A DNA stretch of 64,000 nucleotides, taken from a virus. The notes beneath the pieces are model-generated. The model worked only from the letters and a program-made list of their open reading frames with translations, ran no database searches and had not been told where the DNA came from. The stretch lies in IMG/VR virus record IMGVR_UViG_3300006162_000012, positions 1 to 64,000 of that record. The stretch is one strand, 5' to 3'. This document shows, piece by piece, positions 24,031-32,392 of this stretch. Position 1 is the first letter of the stretch, and each line of letters opens with the position of its first letter. The translations under genes were made by a program, and so were the position numbers.

Positions 24031-24642
24031 TCAATTGGCCCCGTTGATCAGCAATATATTATATATGATATCTGTCGCTGCCGTCGCCGCATTGGCAGTG
24101 ATGGCGATAATGATCGGAGCGTTTTCAGGAGCAGTCAAGGCCACAGGGACGATCAGGGAAGAAGCCGCCGCTCCAATCTGGCAATTGACTACGGCGGCTA
24201 GCTGCGTGTTCGATCCTGCAGCGCCATATTTGAGCACGTTGGTCTCGAGCGCCCATCCCGCTGCGCCAGTGGTGGTGTAGGCGCCAGTGTCGTTGATGAG
24301 CGTTCCGCCGGAGACAACGGAGCCGACCACAGCCGAGGTGCAGCCCCAAAACATCTTGATGCGCTTAGAATTAGTGTTGTTGGCCACGCTGCCTTGCGCG
24401 ACGATGTTGACACCGCGCCGGGCGATGTCGAAGCTGAGGGCGGGAAGCGTATAGACGCCGACGACGTAATCGCCTGCCGTGCCGCCAGGATTGCGTGAGG
24501 CGACAATTTCTCCATAGATCGTTCCGTCATTACGGATCGTCGCGGCGCTGGCGACGGGAGCTCCGCCGAAGACTGTCGCGGTATCTGACGGCAACGCCGT
24601 GCTATTGAGATCGCCGAGCTGGCTGAAAAGATACGTTCCCAT
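24031..24642 (-). CDS. Virion protein, paralogue A of a tandem pair (203 aa)
   Basis: This is the upstream copy of the duplicated gene pair, separated from the other copy by one base. It has the same conserved blocks as its neighbour but diverges in residues 42-60 and in the C-terminal third. The predicted fold is a beta sandwich. It lies after the head-tail connector gene, which suggests a neck or capsid-surface component, perhaps forming hetero-oligomers with its paralogue. Confidence 0.55.
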   Translation of the reverse strand: MGTYLFSQLGDLNSTALPSDTATVFGGAPVASAATIRNDGTIYGEIVASRNPGGTAGDYVVGVYTLPALSFDIARRGVNIVAQGSVANNTNSKRIKMFWGCTSAVVGSVVSGGTLINDTGAYTTTGAAGWALETNVLKYGAAGSNTQLAAVVNCQIGAAASSLIVPVALTAPENAPIIIAITANAATAATDIIYNILLINGAN

Positions 24643-24657
24643 AGAGGATTGTCCTTC

Positions 24658-25107
24658 TTATTCTTTGACAATGTGGCTGACAGAATTGCGCATCTGTCCG
24701 GTGTCGATGAGGGGCTTATCGAAGCCCTTCCTTGCGATGGTCGAGGGCGCGAGCGGAGGAGAGACCAACTTGTCGATCGAGTCTTGCAATTGACTTGCGA
24801 CGCCCTGCCCAACTTCTTCAAGCGTGGCGCGTGCGTCGAATTCATTCGCCTTCAAGCGATCGGCTATCGCTTTCGGCCAAGATGAGCTCTTCTCCGCGAT
24901 CATGCGCCGGAAGAACGGGCGCGGCGGCTGATTGCGCGAAGGCGCGCCGAACTCATTGATCGCCGCGACCATCGGGACGGAAGTGCCGTCCGGATAGGTT
25001 TGCCCTTCGAGGAAGCCGACTTGGACTTCGCTGGCATTGCCGAGCTTGCCAGAGATCGCGTCTAAGGCCCGCCCGAACTTGCCGCCGCCCGAGACTGAGG
25101 AAGCCAT
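24658..25107 (-). CDS. Head-tail connector protein, gp10/gpG-like (149 aa)
   Basis: Start ATG 25107 overlaps the preceding TGA. The protein has the neck-protein pattern SEVQVGFLEGQTYPDGTSV, PMVAAINEFGAP then NQPPRPFFRRMI, and a helical C-terminus ending KPLIDTGQMRNSVSHIV. The EFG...PxRPFF...IDTGxMRxS signature is characteristic of HK97-gp10-type connectors or tail-completion proteins. Confidence 0.75.
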   Translation of the reverse strand: MASSVSGGGKFGRALDAISGKLGNASEVQVGFLEGQTYPDGTSVPMVAAINEFGAPSRNQPPRPFFRRMIAEKSSSWPKAIADRLKANEFDARATLEEVGQGVASQLQDSIDKLVSPPLAPSTIARKGFDKPLIDTGQMRNSVSHIVKE

Positions 25108-25538
25108 CAATAGACTCCGAAGCGCCCACCCTGGACCACGGGAGATGGATTGGCGCGGTAACTGAAGCGCCGATAAAGGTTCGTCGCCGCCCAGTAGGCC
25201 GCGCCGTACTTGGTTTGGTTCCAGTACTGCGCTGTCCCGTCGGGGACTTTCATCTCAAATGAGCCATTCACAGAGCCCTCAGCCCCTGAAGCAAGACGGC
25301 CGACAACTTGCGTCGGGGCCTGCCCATTGACGCCGAAATTGAGCGCGACGATGTGCGCTGTCGCCATATTGAGCAGCTGGAGCTGGACGCCCGGATCATT
25401 GATCGGGCCAGTCCCATCGTTCGCATGGAACAGCGTCGCTTCATTGAAGCACAATTGGAGCGAGAGGGAGGCGACCGTCGAGAACTCCGGATAGCGCGCC
25501 AAGAAAGCCTGGCTGGAGAAAGCGGCGATCGCCCCCAT
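25107..25538 (-). CDS. Head-tail adaptor, DUF4054-like (143 aa)
   Basis: The pattern FLARYPEFSTV..LSLQLCFNEATLF, LLNMATAHIVALNFG and a C-terminal TKYGAAYWAATNLYRRFSY matches DUF4054-type adaptor proteins (gp6/connector class), which ring the portal. It follows the capsid genes as expected. Confidence 0.75.
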   Translation of the reverse strand: MGAIAAFSSQAFLARYPEFSTVASLSLQLCFNEATLFHANDGTGPINDPGVQLQLLNMATAHIVALNFGVNGQAPTQVVGRLASGAEGSVNGSFEMKVPDGTAQYWNQTKYGAAYWAATNLYRRFSYRANPSPVVQGGRFGVY

Positions 25539-25539
25539 A

Positions 25540-25977
25540 TCAAGCCGCCTTTTCGGTCACGCGGGAGACGTTCTTGGGCACGCGCGTGTCGCCTGAGGGC
25601 GAGAGCGGCTCAAGGCCTGTCTTCTGATCGCGGCCCGCCTTAGTTTGAGCCTTGATCTCCTTCATGTCGCCGTGGACGATGACGAGGCCATTCAGAACGA
25701 GGTCTGAATCAGCGTTGTCCTTCATCCATTGCGCGACGATGTCGGCGTCCACTCCGAAGGTCAAGGCGTAACCGTCGTTGTTCGGAGAAGCAGGATCGTC
25801 GCCGCCCGTGACGCCCCGGCGAGGCCCCTTGATCTCCACACGCTTGTTCGACGCTTGCCAGACTTTTTCGTCACGCATCCCGCCGCCCAAGACAGGGACT
25901 TGACGCGTGACGAATTGGCCCGCTCGCATGATGATGCCTGGCGGATATTTGCAGGCGACCGTCACTGTTGCAGCCAT
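25540..25977 (-). CDS. Virion-module hypothetical protein (145 aa)
   Basis: A 145-residue basic, partly disordered protein between the major capsid and adaptor genes. Features include KYPPGIIMRAGQFV, a Gly-rich segment and a C-terminal Lys/Arg-rich tail (TKAGRDQKTGLEPLSPSGDTR). A similar small gene often occurs here in DUF2184-capsid phages; its function is unknown. Confidence 0.5.
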   Translation of the reverse strand: MAATVTVACKYPPGIIMRAGQFVTRQVPVLGGGMRDEKVWQASNKRVEIKGPRRGVTGGDDPASPNNDGYALTFGVDADIVAQWMKDNADSDLVLNGLVIVHGDMKEIKAQTKAGRDQKTGLEPLSPSGDTRVPKNVSRVTEKAA

Positions 25978-26007
25978 AGTTTTGCGCTCCTCTTTTGAGT
26001 ACTTGGA

Positions 26008-27099
26008 TCAGACGCCGAGCATCGAGGCGATCGCCATGGGATAGCGAATGATCGCGCCCCAGGTGCCGCTCGTGATCTTGCGCTTGTAGCTGGAAGTCTT
26101 CACCTCCATCTTGTGGCCGCGCATCTTCTCGGTGAACGAGCAGAACACAGTGTCGTTGCCGTCGATCTTCTTCGCGATCAACTGCACCAAGTTGCCAGCG
26201 GCGAGGCCCTGCGGGTTCTGCGCGCTCGAAGCGCCATACTGCACAGCCGTCTCGACCTTCAGCTTTGGAAAGTTCTGCATCAACAGCTTGTAGACATCGA
26301 CGCCGAACGAGTTGGTCGCGGTCAGCGCCACCTTAACGATGGGCGCGAGGGCGAGGATCAATTCATCCTCCTCCTGCACAACGCCGCCGCTCTGGAGGAC
26401 GAGCTGATAGAACATCGCCTGGATGTCCGCGTAGATCTCGTTCGCGGTCGCGTTGATGGCCCCAGTCGAAAGGATCCAGCGGACGCCGCCCGCCGCCTTG
26501 GTCGAAGGCGTGAGCGAAGCGGGGAGGCTCGGGTCGTTCAACGCTCCGTAGTTCTGCAGGCCCTGGAGCCCGAAGAAGTAGGAGTAGTTGCCGAAGCGGG
26601 CCAAGTTCTCCGCCGAAGCGCGATTGACTTCGGACACGTAGTTGATCTTGGTCAGGCCAGCGCGCTCCAATTCGCGTTCACCGTATTCTTCGATGACCTG
26701 GAAATGGAACGATTGGCGCTGCGGGAAGTTCTGGTTGACGCCCGCGCGGCCATTCTCGACGAAGTCGCCGTAAGCCGACGTCTCGCCGGTGGCTTCCACG
26801 ACGGAGAACATCGCGGTGTCCATCAGCCAGTCGCCCATCTTGCGCTCGCCGAAGATCTTGGCGGCGGCGACGGGCGCGAAGGCGAAGCGCACGACTTCCG
26901 GATCGACGAAGGTCGTGAAGATCATCGGCAGCGCCGAATTGGGCGAAGAGCCGATGGCCGGCACGGCGTCCATCGCGATCCTGTAGTCACGCTTCATCTC
27001 AGGCGTGACGTAGCTCGTGACATCAGGGAAGACGATGCCGCGAGAAGCGAGGTGGGCGCGGTCAGCGGCCCACTGCGATTGTGCTTCAAACGTGTTCAT
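26008..27099 (-). CDS. Major capsid protein, DUF2184-like (363 aa)
   Basis: The length, the position after the protease and cement genes, and the pattern FTTFVDPEVVRFAFAPVAAA, RKMGDWLMDTAMF, NFPQRQSFHFQVIEEYGERE and C-terminal YKRKITSGTWGAIIRYPMAI fit the DUF2184 branch of HK97-fold capsid proteins. It builds the shell around the scaffold. No long N-terminal delta domain is fused, consistent with a separately encoded scaffold from the protease gene. Confidence 0.85.
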   Translation of the reverse strand: MNTFEAQSQWAADRAHLASRGIVFPDVTSYVTPEMKRDYRIAMDAVPAIGSSPNSALPMIFTTFVDPEVVRFAFAPVAAAKIFGERKMGDWLMDTAMFSVVEATGETSAYGDFVENGRAGVNQNFPQRQSFHFQVIEEYGERELERAGLTKINYVSEVNRASAENLARFGNYSYFFGLQGLQNYGALNDPSLPASLTPSTKAAGGVRWILSTGAINATANEIYADIQAMFYQLVLQSGGVVQEEDELILALAPIVKVALTATNSFGVDVYKLLMQNFPKLKVETAVQYGASSAQNPQGLAAGNLVQLIAKKIDGNDTVFCSFTEKMRGHKMEVKTSSYKRKITSGTWGAIIRYPMAIASMLGV

Positions 27100-27115
27100 G
27101 ATTCAATTACTCCGA

Positions 27116-28066
27116 TCAGCCGAGCGGCCATGAGGAAATTTTCACCAGTTCGCCGACGCCGCCAGACGACATCGCGAGGAACTTGGTGGCGACGTTCGTG
27201 GTCGCGGTGATCGTCGTCGAAGAGACAACGGTGTTGTTGTTCACGACGAGCGTGTTGCCGTTCGCGGTGCCGGAGCCAGCGATATAGGCGGTGATGGTCG
27301 TGCCAGCCACCACAGAGGTGCCCGAAATGACTGCGCCGAGGAGGAACTGGCCCGAAGGCGTCGCGCCAAGGGTGAGCGTGCCATAGGTGCCGGAGACCGT
27401 CGTGGAAGCGGCGTTCTGTTCAGCGATCGAGACCGAATAGGTGCCGATGCCGTTCGCCGTGCCGGACAGCTGCGAGACGACCTGGTTGCCGGTCGAGATG
27501 CCGGTGCCAGAGATCGTCGCGCCGGGATAGACCGAGCCCGAGCCGACGGCAGTGACCGTCATAACGTTGCCGATGACCGTCGCGGTGACCGAGAAGGTCG
27601 AGGCGGCCACAGCCGACGTAGCGGCGGTGACGGTGCCTGCAGCCGACAGGCCGGTGGCGAAGCTCGCCGCGCCCGAAGCCAAAGCGGCGTAGGCATATTG
27701 CCCAGCTTGGCAATAGGTCGCGCCCTCGTTCTTCACCCAGAAGTCGCCTTCCGAGAATAGCGGAACCATGAAGCCCGAAGGAATGAGCTGCGTTGAGTCC
27801 GAAAGAAACGTCGTGTTCAATCCCTGGAGCGCGCGGCCAACAAAGCCGCCGACCGCGCCAGCGCCGAACGAGTTGACGATGATCGGAGCATTGTCCGGAT
27901 CGATCAGCGACGAAAGCAACCAGCCGAAACGGCCAACCGTCACGCCTGCCGAACCGGCGATGAGTCCGCCAGGGCCAGCATTGACCGTGACGCGGGGATT
28001 GTGGCTCGCGAAGTCGCCCGCGACGGCGACGCCCGGAAGCGTGTTGACCAAAGTCTGGAAAGGCAT
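27116..28066 (-). CDS. Capsid cement/decoration protein with two shared domains (316 aa)
   Basis: The N-terminal 145 residues (GVAVAGDFASHNPRVTVNAG, LIAGSAGVTVGRFGW, PLFSEGDFWVKNEGAT) match phage structural cement proteins encoded next to the capsid gene. Residues about 160-226 and 228-288 are two copies of the shared virion beta domain (TISGTGISTGNQVVSQL, GIGTYSVS; VISGTSVVAGTTITAYI), followed by a return to the cement C-terminus. The insertions probably protrude from the capsid surface. Confidence 0.75.
   Translation of the reverse strand: MPFQTLVNTLPGVAVAGDFASHNPRVTVNAGPGGLIAGSAGVTVGRFGWLLSSLIDPDNAPIIVNSFGAGAVGGFVGRALQGLNTTFLSDSTQLIPSGFMVPLFSEGDFWVKNEGATYCQAGQYAYAALASGAASFATGLSAAGTVTAATSAVAASTFSVTATVIGNVMTVTAVGSGSVYPGATISGTGISTGNQVVSQLSGTANGIGTYSVSIAEQNAASTTVSGTYGTLTLGATPSGQFLLGAVISGTSVVAGTTITAYIAGSGTANGNTLVVNNNTVVSSTTITATTNVATKFLAMSSGGVGELVKISSWPLG
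27203..27589 (-). repeat. Shared virion beta-domain, two copies in cement protein
   Basis: Two tandem copies of about 60 residues sit inside a loop of the cement protein. They share the pattern ISGTGxxxGNQV and GIGTYSVS with the copies in the sheath, neck and baseplate J genes. Confidence 0.65.
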
Positions 28067-28090
28067 GATGAAGTGTCCTTTTGTGAGATG

Positions 28091-28918
28091 TTACGCGACG
28101 CCGATGCGGGCGGCATCGGGGAAGCGCGTCAGGAAGTCATCCGACGGAGCGGCGTCAGCCGCCAGCGTCGCGTTGTCGCGCTTGCGGGCGGAAATGGTCG
28201 GGTGCATCGAGATGAGCGTCGTGAGGGCGCTGGCATGGACCTTTTCAGCGTTCTTGACGCCAAGGATCTTCAACGCGGCGCGGTGGACCTGTTCGGCGCT
28301 GTCGCAAGCGATGGCGATCTCACCGACGTAGGGAGCGACGAATCGTTCAGCCTCGCGCAGCTCGCGCTGCTCCTTGCGGACGTTCGCGATGGCCGCGTCC
28401 ATGGCGCCCTTCGTGATGCTCTCGCCCTTCTCGCCACCGCCCTTGGAGTCTTTGTCGTCCTCTTCGGCGTCCTTGGCGGCTTTGTCCTTAGCTGCCTTGT
28501 CTTTGGCGCGCTTGTCGGCCTTGACGGCTGATTGCTTCTTCTTTTCCGCTTCCTTTTCTCCAGCGGAGGCCTTCTCGTCGTCGAGGTCTTCCTCAGCGGC
28601 GTCTTCGGCGTCGTCTTCGTCCTTCTTCTTTTTGTCGTTGTCGTCGTCCCAGTCGTCTTCCGCCGTGTCGTCATCTTCCATGGCGTCGAGCGACTTGGTC
28701 AGATCATCAATCTTGGCGTCTTTCGCCAGCTTGCCGTCGAGCTCCTTGCGGAGTTCGGCGAAGACACTGACCTTCGATTCCTTGAAATTCTTGAAATCGA
28801 GCTTCGAGACGATCGGATCGAGATCGATGGAGGCATCTGCGGCCATCTTAGGACGCAGGTAGGCCAAGAGCGCGCCCTTGGAAACGGCGGCCTTGCGGCT
28901 CAGCACGATGCTGGACAT
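28091..28918 (-). CDS. Probable scaffold protein from an internal start (275 aa)
   Basis: Within the protease gene, ATG 28918 (MSSIVLSRKAAVS...) is preceded by AAGGAG nine bases upstream, the best ribosome binding site in the area and located exactly where the protease domain ends. The in-frame product would be the acidic, coiled scaffold domain only, as with lambda C/Nu3. This is inference from the Shine-Dalgarno and the domain border. Confidence 0.6.
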   Translation of the reverse strand: MSSIVLSRKAAVSKGALLAYLRPKMAADASIDLDPIVSKLDFKNFKESKVSVFAELRKELDGKLAKDAKIDDLTKSLDAMEDDDTAEDDWDDDNDKKKKDEDDAEDAAEEDLDDEKASAGEKEAEKKKQSAVKADKRAKDKAAKDKAAKDAEEDDKDSKGGGEKGESITKGAMDAAIANVRKEQRELREAERFVAPYVGEIAIACDSAEQVHRAALKILGVKNAEKVHASALTTLISMHPTISARKRDNATLAADAAPSDDFLTRFPDAARIGVA

Positions 28919-29617
28919 TCGGTTTTTCTCCTTTTGAACACTTGTGGGTTTCAATGCTTCATCTCCGACCATCGCCCCGATGACGCGTCCTTGCGACACG
29001 AGGGCGACGTGGTTGGCTTCAATTTCCGTCATGCGCCCGTCATAGCGCACGCCGTTGTAGGTTCCCGCTTCCATCACAGGCACATAGCGATAGCCTGCTG
29101 AAAGGTCTTTCTGCTCGCCCGACTCGATGGCTGCGATCGCCTTTGCGTCCCAGATGGTCAACTCCGCCTTGACGTTCGGGTTGTCCCATTCGGGATTATT
29201 GACCGATCCGACGACGATCGACTTATCATGATCGCCCGCGACCTGTGGCCGATGGACGATCAACAGCGGCTTGCCGTGGAAGGTCTTGGCGGCCTTCTCC
29301 AGCTCGACCGGATCGCGCAGCAATGCATAACGCTGCTCCGGGGCGAGACCGAGCCTTTCATAGTCGGGGATCTCCCGGCCTAGATAATCGTTGACTTGGG
29401 CTGCAGAGATGATTGACGACGCGATGTGCATGTGCCCATCTGAGTCAACCGTTCGCAGTGATCCACGATCAAAGGCCAGAACGTCCCCGCCATAGCCGTT
29501 GGCGTAAGCGGCTTGGGCCTGCTTTTCGGCGTCGGCGCGGGAGGCGTAGCACTTGCCGGAGTCGCCCCACTGCCAGCCTTGGCCGCCTGATGGTAGGGTG
29601 CACTCTTTGATCGGCAT
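28091..29617 (-). CDS. Prohead protease-scaffold fusion, DUF2213-like (508 aa)
   Basis: Residues about 45-230 form a DUF2213-type prohead protease (HMHIASSIISAAQVNDYLGR; GKPLLIVHRP with catalytic His candidate; NHVALVSQGRVIG). This enzyme would cut the scaffold and its own C-terminus during capsid maturation. The N-terminal 40 residues are a short cap (GWQWGDSGKCYASRADAEKQ). Residues 234-508 are scaffold-like: helical, very acidic (runs of Asp/Glu, about 315-345), then Lys-rich (350-400) and helical again. An internal start at 28918 would make the scaffold alone. Confidence 0.8.
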   Translation of the reverse strand: MPIKECTLPSGGQGWQWGDSGKCYASRADAEKQAQAAYANGYGGDVLAFDRGSLRTVDSDGHMHIASSIISAAQVNDYLGREIPDYERLGLAPEQRYALLRDPVELEKAAKTFHGKPLLIVHRPQVAGDHDKSIVVGSVNNPEWDNPNVKAELTIWDAKAIAAIESGEQKDLSAGYRYVPVMEAGTYNGVRYDGRMTEIEANHVALVSQGRVIGAMVGDEALKPTSVQKEKNRMSSIVLSRKAAVSKGALLAYLRPKMAADASIDLDPIVSKLDFKNFKESKVSVFAELRKELDGKLAKDAKIDDLTKSLDAMEDDDTAEDDWDDDNDKKKKDEDDAEDAAEEDLDDEKASAGEKEAEKKKQSAVKADKRAKDKAAKDKAAKDAEEDDKDSKGGGEKGESITKGAMDAAIANVRKEQRELREAERFVAPYVGEIAIACDSAEQVHRAALKILGVKNAEKVHASALTTLISMHPTISARKRDNATLAADAAPSDDFLTRFPDAARIGVA

Positions 29618-29639
29618 CGCCTGTCACCTCTTCGCATGG

Positions 29640-29918
29640 CTAGAATTGAGCTTGGTTCACGAGAAATAAATCCACGACCGTGACTTGAACGGCACCCGTC
29701 CCAATCCACTCATATTGATGGACCCCGACTTGCACTGCTGAAAACAAGGCGCTGTAGTTTCCCGTCGTTCCAGGAACGATCGTTCCTGAGAGATCAGTGA
29801 TGACGTAATCCGGCGTTTGAACGCGCAAGGTGACAGTCGTGGGAGCCATCGGGACGCCCGCATTATTCGTGAACGCCACAGAGAGCGTCAAGAGATCGCC
29901 CGCTGTGTAGGTGTTCAT
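29640..29918 (-). CDS. Small Ig-like virion protein (92 aa)
   Basis: A 92-residue beta-sandwich-like protein (TAGDLLTLSVAFTNNAGVPM, VTLRVQTPD, GNYSALFSAVQVGVHQYEWI). The alternating hydrophobic pattern resembles Ig-like domains used for capsid decoration. It overlaps the repeat-protein gene by four bases (ATGA), so the two are probably made together. Confidence 0.5.
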   Translation of the reverse strand: MNTYTAGDLLTLSVAFTNNAGVPMAPTTVTLRVQTPDYVITDLSGTIVPGTTGNYSALFSAVQVGVHQYEWIGTGAVQVTVVDLFLVNQAQF

Positions 29919-31717
29919 TGCGCATTGCTCACTTTGGCTGTCCAGGTCAAGACGTTATTGGCGATGGCGATGAAGTTCGCCGAGTTCCCTGCCCGAGCGA
30001 AGCCCGGAGTGGGCGTCGAGAGCGGCAACAGCAGCAATCCGCTTTGCGTCGCGCGCGTCCAAATCTGCACGCTGTAATCGCCGGGGTTGTCCCTACGGAT
30101 CAGCGCGACGAACGGGACCGGCGCGCCCAACGAGGCGACCAGCGGCTTGTTGAGGCCGACGGGCGCGCCGGTCCAAAGCGTCTCCGGCGTCAGGCCCGAA
30201 AGCCAGAACTTCGGGGCGAACGGCGTCCGCGTAATCAGCGGAAGGTTCGTCCCGAACGCGGGGGACCACGTAGGATCGGCAGCGACGTCCTGCCGCCACA
30301 ACCGCCCAGGGACCGGCGAGATCGCCGCCAGAAGGGCGTTTGCGCCAATCGTCGGGCGCCAGAACGCGGCGTCATCCGGCGTGACGATGAAACGCGATGT
30401 CGGCGTCGCCAGCGGCTTGCCGCCGCCCGTCAAGATCGGAATGACCAACGAGCCCGAAGGCGTCCCCAACCAAACCGGGTCAGGAGTGTGGTCCGCGCGC
30501 ATCCAGTTTTGCTGGAAGGGCGTAGGAACGCCTAGCGTGGCCAGGAGCGCCCGATTCACGACCGGCGAGGCGGTGAACCAGGCCGGATCAGGGACGACGT
30601 CCCCGCGCCAGAAGCGCGGGTTAGGCTGACCGCCCGTCGCCAGCTTGAGGATCAGGTTGGCCGAAAGCGGAGAGCCAGACCAATTCGGATCAGGCGTATG
30701 ATCGAGCTTCCATGTCGGCATGCGCGACGTTGGCGAGAACGACAACATCGCGAGCGAACGCGCCGCCGAAGGCCCGCTGTGCCAATCCGGCTCCGGTGAA
30801 AAATCAACACGGCGCATCGGAGCGAAGAATGGATTGACCGACGCAGCGGCGTGAAGCATCGCCGGAGACGCAAACGAAGCGCCAGACCAGAAATCCGCCT
30901 CTACGCCACGCGGCGCATAGAAAGTCGCGCCGGGGATCGTTTGCGCCGTTTGCGAACTGTTTAGAATCGCCAGCGACGCGCTCGACTGACCGCGCCAATA
31001 CGGATCGTCGTTGAACGCCGCTAGGGCGTTCCAGTTCGGAGCCTGATACGCATAGAGAGCCGAAACATATTGCAACGCATTGAACGACGAGGTCGGCGCG
31101 GCATACCAAGGATCGACGTCAAAACCTCGCGGCGTGTAGAATGGCGCGCGCGGCGTCGATTGCGCCGGAGCGGACATGATCGCCGCAGAGGGCGCGCCGG
31201 TCCAAACCGAATCGTCGGCGGCGCGCACAAAGGCGAATGCTGGTTTGAACGGCGCTTGCGTTCCCGGCGCGAGCAACGCGGAATTGCGCGAAGCGACGCC
31301 GGACCATGTCGCATCGACTTGAGCGTCGATGCTCCATTTGCGCGGCGTAAAGGGATTTCCGCCGACCACAAGCTGCCTCAACGTTCCGGCGTTGACCGGA
31401 GCGCCCTGCCAATCTGGGTCAGGCGCGTAATTGTTGCGCCAGAATTTCGGAACGAACGGCGAAGCGCTGAGCAGCGCGAGCGTCCGAGCGCCAGCGACCG
31501 TGTTCGACCACGCGATTTCTTCTACGCCGCGTGGCGCATAAAAATTGGACGTCAGTTGATTCGCCGGAGTTAAGGTCGCGCCCAACGCGACAGACATCGC
31601 GATTGACGAACCATTCCAGCCGATTTCGTCCGTCCCGCGCGGCGCATAGAACGGAGCGCGAGCCCCGGTGCTGTATGTGCCGGGGAGATTGACGTTTTGC
31701 AGAAGGGCTAGAAGCAT
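29915..31717 (-). CDS. Tryptophan-rich tandem-repeat protein (600 aa)
   Basis: Nearly the whole 600-residue protein is built from about 15-16 repeats of roughly 35 residues. Each repeat has an aromatic start (FYAPRG, FWR, NW), a DPxW or DEIxW core such as PDPDWQGAP or PDPVWLGTP, then a short Leu/Ala segment ending in Pro. I do not recognise the repeat family. The repeated DPxW core suggests a beta-propeller, solenoid or multivalent carbohydrate-binding array. It lies in the surface-protein block of the head module, so it is probably a capsid-attached or tail-attached fibre. Confidence 0.6.
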   Translation of the reverse strand: MLLALLQNVNLPGTYSTGARAPFYAPRGTDEIGWNGSSIAMSVALGATLTPANQLTSNFYAPRGVEEIAWSNTVAGARTLALLSASPFVPKFWRNNYAPDPDWQGAPVNAGTLRQLVVGGNPFTPRKWSIDAQVDATWSGVASRNSALLAPGTQAPFKPAFAFVRAADDSVWTGAPSAAIMSAPAQSTPRAPFYTPRGFDVDPWYAAPTSSFNALQYVSALYAYQAPNWNALAAFNDDPYWRGQSSASLAILNSSQTAQTIPGATFYAPRGVEADFWSGASFASPAMLHAAASVNPFFAPMRRVDFSPEPDWHSGPSAARSLAMLSFSPTSRMPTWKLDHTPDPNWSGSPLSANLILKLATGGQPNPRFWRGDVVPDPAWFTASPVVNRALLATLGVPTPFQQNWMRADHTPDPVWLGTPSGSLVIPILTGGGKPLATPTSRFIVTPDDAAFWRPTIGANALLAAISPVPGRLWRQDVAADPTWSPAFGTNLPLITRTPFAPKFWLSGLTPETLWTGAPVGLNKPLVASLGAPVPFVALIRRDNPGDYSVQIWTRATQSGLLLLPLSTPTPGFARAGNSANFIAIANNVLTWTAKVSNAQ

Positions 31718-31741
31718 CGCCCTAGCCCTTCGTTATGAGCA

Positions 31742-32377
31742 TCAGAGCGGCAATTCAGCCCACAGAAGGCCAAGCTGGATGACGCCGGTTGTCGCGGTGT
31801 TCGCGAACGATACGGCGGCCCAGGAATTCGGAAGCACGACCATCGCGCCGCCGATGTCGATCCAGCCCGCGAGAGCCTGCGCGACGGTGATCGCGCCGGT
31901 GCCGTAAGGCCCGAGCGGGGCGAAGCGGTTGCCCGCGTTGGTCACAGTGCCGACGTTGTAGACGTTCATCGAAGGGGCGGGGCCGCCGATCAGCATGTTG
32001 CCGGAAGCGGTGATCGCGGTCGTCGAGGTCGGCGCTGCGGTCTGGCCGATGTTGCCGGTCAAGCCGATGGACGTCGCGACGGTGTTCGCCGTCGTCACGC
32101 CGCCGACCATCACGGAAAGCAAGTGAGCTTTCTTGTTGGACGTGCCGTTCCAGAGAAGCGGCCCGCCAGTGCCCGCCGCCGTCGAGTAAATCACGCCCGA
32201 CGTGATCGTGGCGAACGCCGACATGAGGACGCCGCCTTCCGCCATGTGGGCGTAGCGACCGAGCAATTCCGAAACAAGCTGCTCCGAAAATTGGCCGCCC
32301 GCCACGTTGGGATTGCCCGCTGTCGCGCGAGGCGGGAACGAACCGGCTGCGACGGCCTGACTTTGCGCAGTAGCCAT
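31742..32377 (-). CDS. Virion surface protein (211 aa)
   Basis: A 211-residue protein with a short helical N-terminus (FSEQLVSELLGRYAHMAEGG), then a beta-rich Gly/Thr-rich body (LSVMVGGVTTANTVATSIGL, GPYGTGAITVAQALAGWIDIGG). It looks like a trimeric decoration or fibre head domain but matches no family I can name. It is located in the 29.6-38.9 kb surface-protein block. Confidence 0.45.
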   Translation of the reverse strand: MATAQSQAVAAGSFPPRATAGNPNVAGGQFSEQLVSELLGRYAHMAEGGVLMSAFATITSGVIYSTAAGTGGPLLWNGTSNKKAHLLSVMVGGVTTANTVATSIGLTGNIGQTAAPTSTTAITASGNMLIGGPAPSMNVYNVGTVTNAGNRFAPLGPYGTGAITVAQALAGWIDIGGAMVVLPNSWAAVSFANTATTGVIQLGLLWAELPL

Positions 32378-32392
32378 AGGGTTGAGCCTTTC

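Noticed and set aside
29915-31717. CRISPR-like or DNA-level repeat array
   Set aside because: The repetition is in the protein; the DNA repeats are diverged, of variable length and lie within one open reading frame.
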